A stretch of 64,000 nt of DNA, from the NCBI GenBank assembly GCA_002105175.1, contig MCGE01000019.1, positions 1 to 64,000 of the forward strand. Reading direction: 5' to 3'. Numbering within the stretch: position 1 is the stretch's first letter; the number at the start of each line of letters is the position of its first letter. The notes beneath the pieces were generated by a model. The model was not told the DNA's origin and made no database searches. It was given only the letters and a program-made list of their open reading frames with translations. Made by a program: the position numbers and the translations under genes. The DNA comes from Absidia repens (taxonomy: Eukaryota > Mucoromycota > Mucoromycetes > Mucorales > Cunninghamellaceae). Shown here in pieces: positions 44,410 to 56,159 of this stretch.

Positions 44410-45522
44410 ATCTATTATTATTATTATCATTACTCGATAAACTGACTCTTTATTATATATATGATACTGTGACATCTTTTTTTCTTTTCTGCTGGTCTTG
44501 GTTCGGTATCAATATTTATTCCGTTTACTACCAAATTTAGAAGTATCAGATTTGCATCGACCGATTATTCCTTGTTTTCCCGGATAATCCATTTCACACC
44601 TTATCTCTCTCTACTGTACTCTACTTATATTATATGTAGTACATTACGATACAATACATTGCATTTGACCGCTTGTTGTATTCATTTTCAATTTTATTGT
44701 ACTCTCTGCAATAAACCTTCAAATGCTTTGCGGAAGGGGGGGGATGAAATTTCATCTTTTGATTATTTTGAAATATGCACAAAACGATATTACACGATAT
44801 ACTACAATACAGCACCACAGGTTACAGTAAACAATAATCAATAAATATGCATCCTATTTTACTGTATTTGAACTACGATAACAAAAATTCTGCATCCACC
44901 GGTAGGCACAAAAAGGAAAAATCGGGAGCATGCGGAAAACTTTGATCCTTGGATGTTTGTTTCTATCGCCGTGATGCCCATCCCAGCTCTCCGCCCCACT
45001 TTCTCTTTTCCATGGTTACCATACTCTTTTAACCAACATCAACGTCATTTTTTTCTCGGAATTTCAACATCGTATACCCACACGTTCACCTGGACGGAAA
45101 GATGAAAAACCATGCTAAAACATTTTTTTATTTCAAGTCCGTCTCCAAGAAATAGCATTCGCTCCATTGGTTTGGGTTCGTGAAATATGCTGGATGGAGT
45201 ATGAATTCATTAGAACAAACAAAATGAATGTTAAGGAAAAGAAAAAATGGAACTATCATTTACAGTCAAGTGCAATATGATTTAGTACAGTGCAGTAGAA
45301 CAAAAAAAAAAAAAAATACCCATGGCATCATCTCTGGGCAGCCAAGTCAGTAACAAACCTAAAAACTTGGTGCCTGTCAAATACTATTTAAACTCCGTTT
45401 TCTTTTTTTAATTTTTTCATTTTGGACCTGTTCATTTTCCCTTCTTTTTTCTCTCCACTTTTTTTTTTTTTTTTAATCCGTACTTTATTTATTTATTTTA
45501 GCTTTTTTCTTGACATTCTTCC

Positions 45523-45532
45523 TTATATAAGT
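45523..45532 (+). promoter_or_regulatory. Candidate TATA box of the sugar transporter gene
   Basis: The stretch TTATATAAGT lies about 60-70 bp upstream of the ATG at 45591, after a pyrimidine-rich tract. The spacing leaves room for a short 5' leader. Confidence 0.4.
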
Positions 45533-45590
45533 CGACTATATACATCTAACAACACGTATCAAGCCAATTACAGCCTACACTTTGATTGAC

Positions 45591-47316
45591 ATGGATTCAA
45601 GATCAGCTCCCCTACGACCGTTCGTCATTTTTTGCGCTGTTGTTGCTTCATTGGGAGCTTTGAACAACGGATTCAACACTAGTTCTTTGAATATTCCTGG
45701 CGATTATGTAAAAAATTGCCCTGGTGTAGCGTCTGGCGTAGTCACTTATTATCCAAACTCAAGCTTACCCCAATGTATTCCAATGGATTCTTGGATCTGG
45801 TAAGAAAGTACCGAATCTTTTTTTAAAATATTCCTTGCTCACAGTATACTTATAATTTTTTTTTATTTTGTTTTGGACACTAGGGGTGTTGCTACAGGTC
45901 TTTTTGCTGTTGGCGGTCTTTTAGGGGCCATGGTGTCTGCTCCTTTGGCACGACGAATGGGCCGCCGTGATTCGATGATGTTGATGAATGTGACCTTTTT
46001 TATTGGTGCCATTTTGCTCTCCACGTCCACCACAAGTGCACAATTTTCTATTGGCCGTATCTTTGTTGGCATAGGTGCAGGTTTCTACACTGTTGTGGTG
46101 TCATTATATATTGCAGAAATATCTCCACCAAAATACCGTGGTGCTCTTGGGTCAATGCTTCAGCTGTTTGTGACACTTGGTATCTTGATTATTGAATGCA
46201 TTGGTTTGGGATTATCTTCATCTATTGGGTGGCGCGTGGTAACGGTGATCACAGTGGTTCCTGCCATTATACAAATGATATGCCTTCCCTTCTTGCCCCG
46301 CTCTCCTCGCTGGCTGGTCACCAACAACCGTGTGGATGAAGCTCGCAAAGAAATGCTACGTTTACGGAATGGAAATATTGACGAAGAATTCAACGATATA
46401 CTGGAAACGCTGATTCAGGGATATGACCGTGATGCCGACACAAAAGTTTCCTATACGCATAATGACACGGATTCTGCAAACGGTGACATGTCTGGCTCAT
46501 CTCCTTCTATTAAAGGACAAGCTACTGCTGCTGCTCCCAAAGCGAATGATACCAATCTCTCGGTGCTCCAACTTATGTCGGTCCCTGTCTTGGCCAAATT
46601 GACGCTGAAAATGATGGTGGTGCACGCATCTGGACAACTCACTGGGATCAATGCAATTATGTACTACTCTACAAATATTTTTCAAGCTTCGTTTGACGAC
46701 TCGGCTCGCTATGTGACAGTTGGTGTAGCTGGTCTAAATGTTGCCTTAACCGTTCTGGCTCTTGGTTTGGTCGACCGCTTGGGAAGAAAAATGCTCTTAT
46801 TGATCTCGGCAGTTGGCATGTGTGTGTTTAGTGTCCTGATGACCATTGGCCTCAAATACAGCATTTCCCCTCTTCAGGTCGTGTGTATTATGCTCTTTGT
46901 TGCCTCTTATGCTATTGGTTTGGGTGTCATTCCTTTTGTTATCACTGCTGAAGTATATCCAACTTATGCTGTTGGTACAGCTAGCTCTATTGCTCTTGTT
47001 ATTAACTGGGTATGATAGTCGAAAAAAAAAATTGAATTTATATTGACGATCGCTTTTTTTTTTTTTTTTGTATATAATGTATGTATAAAAGCTGTGCAAT
47101 TTCATTATTGGCTTGATCTTCCCTACCCTTCAAACTGCTTGTGGTCCTTATGTATTCCTTATTTTTGCAGGTATTACCTTTGTGGTGGCCATCTTTGTGG
47201 CTCTATTTGTACCTGAAACCAAACAGAAATCCATTGATCAACTTGGCCATGAATTAGGCTGGGCAAACTTAGATACCAAGGAACTGTTTACGAACAAACC
47301 AAAAACCGGCAATTAG
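45591..47316 (+). CDS. MFS sugar transporter (SLC2/hexose transporter family)
   Basis: Twelve-helix proton or facilitative sugar carrier of the plasma membrane. Three exons (45591-45799, 45884-47009, 47092-47316) give 519 residues. Seen: an N-terminal helix with SLGALNNGFNTSSLN; the loop 2-3 motif ARRMGRRDSM; SIGRIFVGIGAGFYTVVVSLY; EISPPKYRGALGSM; PRSPRWLV, the PESPRWL site with R for E; a charged central loop (about 255-300); GQLTGINAIMYYSTNIF in helix 7; LVDRLGRKMLL; VITAEVYPTYAVGTAS; and PETKQKSIDQL at the C-terminus. The first Gln of the usual QQLxGIN is Gly here. The substrate cannot be told from sequence. I start at ATG 45591 because the upstream in-frame TTG is not a eukaryotic start. 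Confidence 0.93.
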
Positions 47317-47851
47317 TAGTCCATGCTGACTTATTCCTGCCCCCTCCCTTTTTTTTTTTTTTTTTTTTGGCATGTCTTTAGAATAAATATCATGATATAT
47401 ATAGTACATTTTGGTTTATTATTACAGGTTCCATTCTATTTATTTAATAAAAAGCTTGGGAGTTCTGAATTAACATTAGAAAATCATGAATTTACTGTTT
47501 AGGGTGCTATTTTTGGGTACAGCTGTTAAGTGTGTTTTGATGGGTTGCCATCAGGAAGGAGGTACTCTATAATGCACTCATAGAATACTACAATAATAAC
47601 TTCTCATCTAATGTGTCAGAGGATTTTAATAGAAGGACATATTTTATTGAAGAATACTTAGAAATATTAAACTAAAGGCTAAGGCTCCGTTGTAACAAAG
47701 GTTCTAATGTTAGTAGTATGAAGGATGCTAATGGGGAGATCAGAAGAATGGTCAAAACTGATCTGAAGGGAAAATTGTAAAATGGGAACTAATATAATGT
47801 ACAAGACATGGGAAATACTAAAGAGTGTCTTTTTCAGTAAAACACAACAAC

Positions 47852-48295
47852 CGGTCAACATTAGTCAATCTAGTTTGATTGCTAGAAAAAAAAGGAATCT
47901 ATTTTGCCAAACATGAGAAAAAGTAATGGGACATTTTTCATTGAAGCAAGTAATAATAGACATATTTTATTCAGATATAGAAACAAATTAGTACTAAACT
48001 AAGTTAATGAAAGCTCTAAAAACTAATTCATGGTGGCCCCGAATACTGAATTCAAAATGGAAGGGTTTCCTCATGCATCTTGTAATCCCTGAGCTGAAAT
48101 CCCTTCTAAACTAGTCCTGTCACTATTCTAAGTCCAGTATAACCCCATAAAAGTTAAATGATGAAGAAAAAAACGAAGGAAAAAAAAGAAAGTAATCAAA
48201 AAGAAAGAGATCCGAAAACAGAAAAAAAAACCGGGAGAGAAAAAATAAATACTTCACGTGGGCGGAATTTCAAAAATGTCTGGAGGATTTTGTGC
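47852..48295 (+). repeat. Dispersed noncoding repeat, copy C
   Basis: Plus-strand copy. Landmarks: CGGTCAACATTAGTCAA, AATGGGACA, AGACATATTTTATTCAGATA, TACTAAACTAAGTTAATGAA, TTGTAATCCCTGAGCTGAA, CCTTCTAAACTAGTCCTG, ACTATTCTAAGTCC and CTTCACGTGGGCGG. The (G)AAAAAA-rich block before the CACGTG end is shared with copies A and B. Confidence 0.8.
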
Positions 48296-48826
48296 TGGAG
48301 ACAAAAAACGGAAGCCCCCTTTTTTTTCTATTTTCAACATGAAATAACGTGTAACATCATCGACATGGTAGTTCCCTTGTCATGACGATAATTCTCACTA
48401 TTCAATAGTTGCTTACTCCAGTATAATGATAGCATTCGGCAGTGCAGTGGCTCTTTTTTTTTCCGACAGCAATTATCTGTATGGAGAAACACTGTTCTTG
48501 TGACAGCAACCCCCACCATTCAACAAGAGCGGCATGACACCTTTGTTGATACCATAGAGTAGCTAGCACCAATTCAATTTACCTCATTTTACAATGAAAT
48601 AGTTTATCGCTCACGGATTTTGCTAGTACTAATTTGCCTTTACACTGTGTTTATTCTACAGCAATACATTCGACTTCCTAATAGTCTCATCTTCAGGCAG
48701 GTGTCACAGTACTGTTTTAGGTTAGCTTAATGTTATTTGTCTTTGTATATATCTACATTTAATAAAACATATATTGTTTTCGTACCAATCTCTCCCATAC
48801 GTCCAATTATTTTGTTGATTGGGGTA

Positions 48827-49090
48827 TCATATACATCCATGTAGAAAGAAAAAAAAAAGATGTACATGTATGTATAAGAAAAAAAAAATTGTTGGACTTA
48901 AGACAACTTCTCCTTCTGTGTTCAGTGCTATGACAAATGAGTTTTCATCGTACTCTATGCGTGTGTGAAGAAACAGCCATGAGTGTGAAAAGAAGCTGAC
49001 GGTTTTTTTTTGATTTTTTTTTTTTTTGATATCTCCATCATCATCTACATCAGCGGGCTGCCCCTCTTGAGACTTAAATGTCGTGCTCAT
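48827..49090 (-). CDS. placeholder
   Basis: placeholder. Confidence 0.01.
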   Translation of the reverse strand: MSTTFKSQEGQPADVDDDGDIKKKKNQKKTVSFFSHSWLFLHTRIEYDENSFVIALNTEGEVVLSPTIFFFLYIHVHLFFFFLHGCI

Positions 49091-49643
49091 TATCCCAATC
49101 GAATGAGTAGTTTTGTGGGGCGTGAGGAAAATGACTAACACCCTCTCGCCGCATTGAATACAACAACTGTATGCCAAATTTTCCCTGGATGTCACATATA
49201 CCTTTAGGGCCTATCTTCTATATAACGCAACAGCCGGAGCACCCTGTTGACTCACTACACTTGAGGATTCAAACATAAAAATAAAGCCATAAAACTTTTT
49301 TATATTTTCAAAAGAAAGGAGGTATTGATATAACTATGCTACCCCTATGAGAATGCTCGATACTGAAAATTCCAGTACTGAGCCTACATCAAACAATTTT
49401 TCTCTATTGTCATGATTATATGGATAAGAATATAAAAGCAGGGAATAAAGAAATAAAGAATACGTGCCAATTGCCAACCTCACCCTTCACTACAAACAAA
49501 CACACACACAATAATTGCGAGATTTTATTGGTAATGAATACATGATTTATTATTTGATAAAGTGTATATATACATAAGGGAGCGGAGGGAGGTCAAGATA
49601 ACTAAACTAAGCTAATTTGCGGTAGTTGTAAAGGAGGAAGAAA

Positions 49644-52600
49644 TCATACGATAAAATAAATTAGTAAAAGAATGATAAAGAGATAAACTAGATTGATAGG
49701 AGCAGCCATCCACCGAAGAGAGAGATAGTCAGGAGTGTAAACTATAGTAGGCATGCGCGACCAGTGATACTATTTTTTTTTAAAAAAAAAAGTCAATAAT
49801 CTATGGTAGTATTTTTGTTTTTGTTTTTGATGGACTTACTATGGAGTTGACACGTCGTTCAATTGGCAATATCCGACGCAACATAAATTTGCTTTCAAAT
49901 GACCTTACCGACGTTTCAGCACGAGGACCCAAAGCGGCCATCTTGGGGCGTTCACGACGAGAAGTCACCCCGGATGGTAGGTCATTTTTCTGAACATTGG
50001 AAGTCAAGGATGACGATGACGCTGATGATGTTGTTGTGGTTGATACGCTGTTTCCTATGTGTCTATTTGTCAATGTGGATGATGACGATGATGAACCGCC
50101 AGTTGTACCAGTTGAATCCTTGTTGGTTGTCAAAGGTTGAGGAAACATGGTTCGGGAACCATCCGGGAACGGTAGCTAGAATGAATTTCCCAAATGATAG
50201 ATTAGTTCAAAGCGATCTCATCCAATACCCCCCTCCCTTTTTGTTTTTTTTTTGTTTGGTTTACCTTTAATAATGATGACAGGTCGGTCAACATGGCTGA
50301 TAAGACTGCAATATCCTTGGAGGCTGTAGGGGCTGCTACTTTTTTTTGTCCACCAAGAACCGAGTTTTTCCAAGTTTGACTTTTTTCAGTTGGATGTATT
50401 CTAGTGTCCATAGCATGATAAATCCCTTGAACTGACTTTACTAAATGATCTGATCGAGGCTGTCGTTGTGCTGATGAATAAATGTTACTTGGCTTCCATT
50501 GCTGATCATTTGCTGCAGACACTGATAATATTCGATCCCGTAATAATTCCAATTGTTGCATCACCATATCTGTTTTGGACCGATCTCCTGCATAACATAT
50601 ACTCGACAAATTGCCCAACGTGTCTCCATCCTTTTGCTGGTGTTGATCTGCTGTCATTGAAGATAAAGCCGAGCTAAATTTGGATCGAGTGATTTGTAGA
50701 AAGGTTGCTGGTTGGTATACTGATGATGCTGGTTTGTTTGTGGTGCTGCTTGGCGGTATACCTGATAACGTCAACTTGCGTGCAGCGATTTCCAGTCCTT
50801 CTTCGATCTGACCCAAATAGTCCACCATGTATTTTGATTTCCATACATCCACAAGTATCTGAAAAATGTTGAGTTCACCATATAAGGAGCTACCATCCAA
50901 TGGTTGGGTCGATCTTGCTGGTGTTGTACTTGCTGTTGTTCCTGGAAGTGTTGTTCGTACTGTTGAATACATGGGGCGCACTGATGATGATGAAGGTATT
51001 TGATTGGTACCATTAACTGTCGTTGGTGCTGCGTGTGGCTGTGCTATTGTCTTATCCGGGTAAGTAAATGTTGATATACGCTGTAAAAAGGAATCCACCA
51101 ATGTAATGTAGTACCATGCGTTTTCTAGTATAAAAAATGCCCAGCCTGTTTCCAACGGTGATGATACTTCCAATACTCCAGTCAATTGCGGTGATGAAGT
51201 CGTCGGTGATGGTGATGATTCTTTTTGCAATATCCTGTCACTGCGTTGTTGTTGCCCTTCTGTATTCAGTGTGATTATATTTTTGCCGAGCCGCCACGGT
51301 GCCGCCCATAAAGTCCATAAATTCAGCACCCAGATGTAGTCATCCTGTCGCCTCCAATTTGAAGATAGACGAGAGAGAAGAAGATAGAGTTCGTCCTTGA
51401 TAGATAGGTATAGATTGGTGTAAGCTGATTCCACTTTGACGTTGTTGATATTGACATTGCTATTTTGGTGACATGATGTGCAGCGACGTAAATCCCCACC
51501 GACAACATACTTCAAAAACGTGGCAAGACATTGGATGAAATCAAGAGACAATTTTTGCGAAGGCGATATCCAAATCGTACGGATCCATAATTCAATCAAA
51601 GCGTCTAGAAAAAATGTCCCCACTCCATTGACATAAGGTGCTGTATCATTAATCACACATGGGATGTATGCACGCATATAAAGGAGCATCATTTCATTGT
51701 AAATACTGGCATTGATAGAGCGAAGTTGACCTGGAATCAAGTGGGGTAAATTGCTGTTGGTCGTAGTTGTTGTCGTTGTGTTTAGTGGTGGTGGTGGTTT
51801 TTTCGAGTAAGGTGAGTTTGCTGTAGAATAAGGAATTTTACTGTAGTACGAACTGGTGCCTGCTGACGGTAAGGAGGAGGAGGAAGTATAAGGCGTCGTA
51901 GTATTTGTAGTTGTAGTTGCAGGTGTAGGTGTAGGTGTGGATGTAGGTGCCAATGGTGGCCAAGTAGGTACACAAGTCAAATAATACATATAGAATTGGA
52001 TCATATTGAATCGGATACGAAATTCACCTACAGAAGGTCGAGGGAATATTGAGGATTGTCGCGTTGCTGACGCCCGAAGGTCCGCCAATGTTGTCGCCTT
52101 TGATACGTCCAAAAAAGCACAGTCTTCATAAACTCGTGGAAGATATTGAATCGCTCCTGCTGCCAATGCCTTCCGAATATCATCCTATTAAAATTATCAA
52201 AACGTTTCAGTTATTTCATTTCGATCGTCAAACCCGCTCACTTTTTGTTTTACTTTACCGGAAACTTTTCAGTGTTCATATCGTAGCAATATTCTGATCT
52301 TGTACCAAGTTTGATCAAGGCTGTCAAAAAATGGCCTCTTGGTTCCAGTAACTGCCGTATTGCATCGTCTTGTTCACGTCGAGTATCTGTTTGCAGCCAT
52401 CCCCTGATGGGTAATGTACAGATGATAAAAAAAAAAAAGTTCAAGTCAACTAACTGCATATATAACTATAAGTTATCAGCATACCTGGTAGTTGGAGATC
52501 CAAAGATATATGTCAGTAGAGTTGGTAAAAAGGAATGGAAAGCAGAGGCGTGTTCTGTTGATACGGTATTGATATTAATGTATGATTCACAATAATTATT

Positions 52601-52657
52601 GAGGTGCCAGCAAATGCCAATAATGTCTTTATCCCTGAATGCCTTGTTGTTGTCCAT
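49644..52657 (-). CDS. SMPD4: SMPD4-like (neutral sphingomyelinase 3 family), tail-anchored
   Basis: Family of ER/nuclear-envelope proteins described as neutral sphingomyelinase 3; the enzymatic role is debated. Exons 52657-52485, 52403-52259, 52184-50265, 50175-49840 and 49769-49644 give 899 residues. Seen: SFLPTLLTYIFGSPTTRGWL and EPRGHFLTALIKLGT near the N-terminus; FNMIQFYMYYLTCVP; several Thr/Ser-rich inserts; helical blocks with FFLDALIELWIRTIWISP and LNIFQILVDVWKSKYMVDYL; and in a final short exon a hydrophobic tail, MAAPINLVYLFIILLLIYF, ending in Val. The open frame continues past the last donor (ATA|GTAAGT at 49839) to a stop at 49801, which would give a form without the membrane anchor. 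The start at Met 52657 is uncertain: the frame continues upstream to an acceptor-like TTTTTAG at 52683, so a first exon is probably missing. Confidence 0.87.
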
Positions 52658-53137
52658 TTGTTTCTGGCGTTGATATTCAGATCTAAAAAGACCAACACTG
52701 GAAGGCGACTGTCACGAATAGCGAAGAAAGGAAAAGAAGAAAAAAAGCAGTGGGAGCCTATTATTTCTGCTTTTGGCGACTTTCGGCATTCAAAATATAT
52801 TAATGTGTCGCCCAATCAAATGGCCTTATTGAAAAATTGATCTGCTCAAGCTTCGATTGTTCGCCAAGGTCAGTCTCCGTTTAGGGTATGATACTACTAC
52901 TGTTGTGATAATTTTATTAAAATATATCCAGCGATTACTTGCTTAGTATGACAATTTAGCTGGCCTGCCCTATTGCATAAATTCGTCTCTGAGCATGACA
53001 GCTCTACAGTGAAACTGACTTTTTAAATCACCGCTTTTTTTTTTGTGCGGTGACTGTCCTCACCCTGGTTCAATTTTTTTTTTTTTCTGGTACGATTTCC
53101 CCTTTTTTTTTGACATATTCTTACATTACCAAACACC
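52658..53137. promoter_or_regulatory. 480-bp divergent promoter region of SMPD4 and TUF1
   Basis: Head-to-head spacer. The SMPD4 side may include an unseen first exon (the ATG at about 52789 in the minus sense has no acceptable intron to join it). The TUF1 side has three T-runs (about 53036-53044, 53074-53086, 53103-53111) and a small inverted repeat, GGTGA/TCACC, at about 53050-53065. Confidence 0.5.
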
Positions 53138-54857
53138 ATGTTTGCCTTGAGGACTGCCACCAACAAAGCTATTCTTCCTGCTACACGCATTGCCTCCCGC
53201 CGCTGTGCTTCAACTGTTTCTTCTAGATCAGGTAGGATATATCTATTATCAAAAATCTCCCCCAATCTTCTGTTTCTGACATTTTATATTCTGCTATTAG
53301 CTCTTGTGTCTGCTCGTACCGCTTTGACTCATGGTAACCAATTTGTAAGCTGGATAAAACCAATCGACGGATGCTTTAGATACGCCATACTCATTCCTGT
53401 TCTCTATTTATATATATATAGACTTCCAACTTGGTCAAGCAAGCTTATGTGTCCTCTGCTCCTTCCCGTTTCCTTAACTTTGGTAAGTAAACGGATATTT
53501 GTTTCGGGACAGTAAAAGAAAAAAGACATCAGGTCCATTGTACTGATGCGCTTTTTTTGTATAGGTCGCCGTACCTTTGCTAGTGATGCTGGTGGCAAGT
53601 TCAGCCGTGGTAAGCCCCACGTCAACATTGGTACTATTGGTCACGTCGATCACGGTAAGACCACGTTAACAGCTGCCATCACCAAGACATTGGCCACTGC
53701 CGGTGGTGCTGAATTCATGGATTACAACCAAATTGACAAGGCCCCTGAAGAAAAGGCCCGTGGTATCACCATCTCCACTGCTCACGTCGAATACGAAACC
53801 GAAAACCGCCATTATGCTCACGTTGACTGTCCCGGTCACGCTGATTACATCAAGAACATGATTACTGGTGCTGCTCAAATGGATGGTGCTATTATTGTTG
53901 TGTCTGCCACTGATGGTCAAATGCCTCAAACCCGTGAACATTTGTTGTTGTCTCGTCAAGTTGGTGTACAAAACTTGGTGGTCTTCATCAACAAGGTTGA
54001 TGCCGTCGATGATGAAGAAATGTTGGAATTGGTGGAAATGGAAATGCGTGATCTTCTCTCTGAGTACGGTTATGATGGTGAAGCTACTCCCATTATCAAG
54101 GGTTCCGCTTTGGCTGCCCTCGAAGGACGTGACCCTGAAATCGGTGAAAAGGCTATCCTTGAATTGATGGCTGCTGTCGATTCTCATGTGCCCAACCCTG
54201 TCCGTGATCTTGACAAGCCCTTCTTGATGCCCATTGAAGGTAAGAAATATATTGAAAGTTTATCTGATTTGATTTAATTGTAACATTTTTTTTTCTTTTT
54301 ATAAAGATGTCTTCTCTATCTCTGGTCGTGGTACTGTTGCTACTGGTCGTGTTGAACGTGGTTTCATCACCAAGGGATCTGAAGTTGAAATTGTCGGTAT
54401 GGGACCTACTATCAAGACCACTTTGACTGGTGTTGAAATGTTCCGTAAGGAATTGGATCGTGGTGAAGCTGGTGACAACATGGGTGCTTTATTGCGTGGT
54501 ATCAAGCGTGAACAAATTCGTCGTGGTCAAGTAATGTGTGCTCCTGGTTCTGTCAAGTCCCACAAGAAATTCATGGCCCAACTGTATATCTTGACCAAGG
54601 ACGAAGGTGGTCGCCACACTCCCTTTGTGAACAACTATCGCCCTCAAATGTTTGTCCGTACTACCGATGTTACCGTTAGCTTGACTCACCCTGAAGGTAC
54701 CGAAGACCCTGAAGATAAGCTTATCATGCCTGGTGACAACGTCGAAATGCAATGTGAATTGGTTCATGATGTTGCTCTTGAAGAAGGTCAACGCTTTACT
54801 ATCCGTGAAGGTGGCAAGACTGTCGGTACTGGTGTTGTGACCAAGGTTCAAGAATAA
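53138..54857 (+). CDS. TUF1: Mitochondrial translation elongation factor Tu
   Basis: GTPase that delivers aminoacyl-tRNA to mitochondrial ribosomes. Five exons (53138-53231, 53301-53344, 53422-53482, 53565-54239, 54307-54857) give 474 residues. Seen: a long mitochondrial presequence (about 1-78, rich in Arg, Ala and Ser, beginning [12 protein letters not shown] and ending near [20 protein letters not shown]); G1 GHVDHGKT; G2 RGITI; G3 DCPGHADY; G4 NKVD; the domain 2 start [17 protein letters not shown]; and domain 3 ending [11 protein letters not shown]. All GTPase residues are intact. The presequence is spread over exons 1-3 and part of exon 4, so the intron positions lie in the least conserved part. 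Exon 2 uses the donor after GNQF; the earlier GTAACC would break the frame. Codon use is strongly biased (GGT, GAA, AAG, GTC), as expected for high expression. Confidence 0.97.
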
Positions 54858-55405
54858 ATTCTCCCCCTATCCTTTACTACAACATCTTTTTTTCTTCCCC
54901 CATTTCTTTACTCATACACAATAGCTTTATAGTCTTCTTGTTATCATCATTTTTAGTTTATGTACATTTTTTATTCAATAAAGACACTACCATTTTTATA
55001 GACTTTTTTACAAGAACAACGTCTTTGTTATAATATTCTGGGTTATGCCATCAATAAAGTTTTGCTTTATGGCGACCTTGTCTACTATATACCTAAAAAT
55101 TATGTGACATTGTCCGATTATTTTCCCAGTAGATCACACACATCATCAATTATAACCTTCATATCGCTATCGTTTCTAGTAACAACATCATCCCACGTAT
55201 CACTTTCACTTAAAATTCATCTTGTTCTGCTTCAACCATAAAATAAAAGACAAAATAAATAATCCCAATATCATCCATTTAGCAAATATAATAGACACAT
55301 TTGTGGTATAGGTCAAAAGTATGATTTTATTTCAAAACATAAAAGATTGATAAAAATAAAATAAAAGGCAATATATTTCAAGTATGCTACATCCAATCCA
55401 GTCGA
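54858..55405. other. Convergent spacer between TUF1 and dynamitin
   Basis: About 550 bp of 3' flanks. The TUF1 poly(A) signal lies at 54978. No gene seen. Confidence 0.6.
54978..54983 (+). terminator. Candidate polyadenylation signal AATAAA of TUF1
   Basis: Canonical hexamer about 120 bp after the stop codon, preceded by TTTTTTATTC and followed by a T-rich tract. Confidence 0.55.
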
Positions 55406-56123
55406 TTATGAAGAGGTAGTGGCACATAAAGCTTCCATACGTCGAACCAAGTCAGTCATACGAGTATCAATCACATCGACATTTTTATTCACTAAGTCTT
55501 CATTGTTCTTCAAACTTTTTGTCAGCTTTACATGAAAAAAAAAAAAAAGTTAAACCTTAGTGGGAAAAAAAGGGAAGGGAAATCTTACCAATTCGCATGT
55601 TGTATCCAAGCTTTTGATTTCTTCCGTCATTCTTGTTTGTTCGTCAGAGATCACCTTAACAGACTGGCCAAAAGTCGCCGCTTCAGTGTGCAATCCTTGC
55701 AAAGCCTTCAGTCGAGTCAATAACGCCGGTGTCAAATTCAGTAGTGGATCGACTTTCTCCATTGTTGCAAACAGATGACTGACTTTTTCTTCTGTGTCGT
55801 TGGAAATTACACTGCTGCCTCCATTTTGTCCATCCCTGTTATTATCGCTACTTCTGCTGATGCTTCCAATACCTGTATTTGATGGCGAGTGTAGCCCACC
55901 AGCGTTTGATGAAAATCCAGACAAACTACCATATCCGAGCTCTTTTCGTCCACCACCACCACCACCGGTTTTCAGTTCGTGCAAACGTTCCAGTTCACTG
56001 TTCAATACCTTGATCCGCCGTGACACAGTATCCAACTGCCGTGGTTGCGCCAATAATGATATTTGTTGTTCGAGTTTCGATAACGAATGTATAAGGGATG
56101 TTGTTGCCAAGCTAGATGGCTAT

Positions 56124-56159
<36 letters not shown>

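Larger units (their letters stand above)
44192..45590. other. 1.4-kb spacer upstream of the sugar transporter
   Basis: Kinase 3' flank (AATAAA at 44404), then AT-rich sequence with the transporter promoter at the right end, including a poly(T) near 45461-45474 and a TATA-like box. Open frames at 44572-44844 show no family features. No gene seen. Confidence 0.6.
47317..49643. other. 2.3-kb spacer containing repeat copy C
   Basis: Convergent spacer between the sugar transporter and SMPD4. It holds a poly(T) at about 47351-47368, repeat copy C at about 47852-48295, and a doubtful small minus-strand ORF at 48827-49090. A stretch near 47636-47700 weakly echoes the repeat (ACATATTTTATT, then AAACTAAAG). 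The rest is AT-rich and unexplained. Confidence 0.6.

Noticed and set aside
44572..44844. 90-codon ORF downstream of the kinase
   Set aside because: No motif or start context; lies beyond the candidate poly(A) signal.
48827..49195. Minus-strand open frame; from ATG 49090 it would encode about 87 residues starting MSTTFKSQEGQPADVDDDGD
   Set aside because: No recognised family, a poly-Lys stretch from an A run and a Phe-rich end from T runs; no splice structure or regulatory context supports it. The entry at 48827-49090 in the feature list is a void placeholder and should be ignored; transcript reads here would revive the candidate.
52683..52789. Candidate first coding exon of the SMPD4-like gene (ATG at about 52789)
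   Set aside because: The phase would fit, but the required intron is only 33 bp, too short for splicing in this genome.
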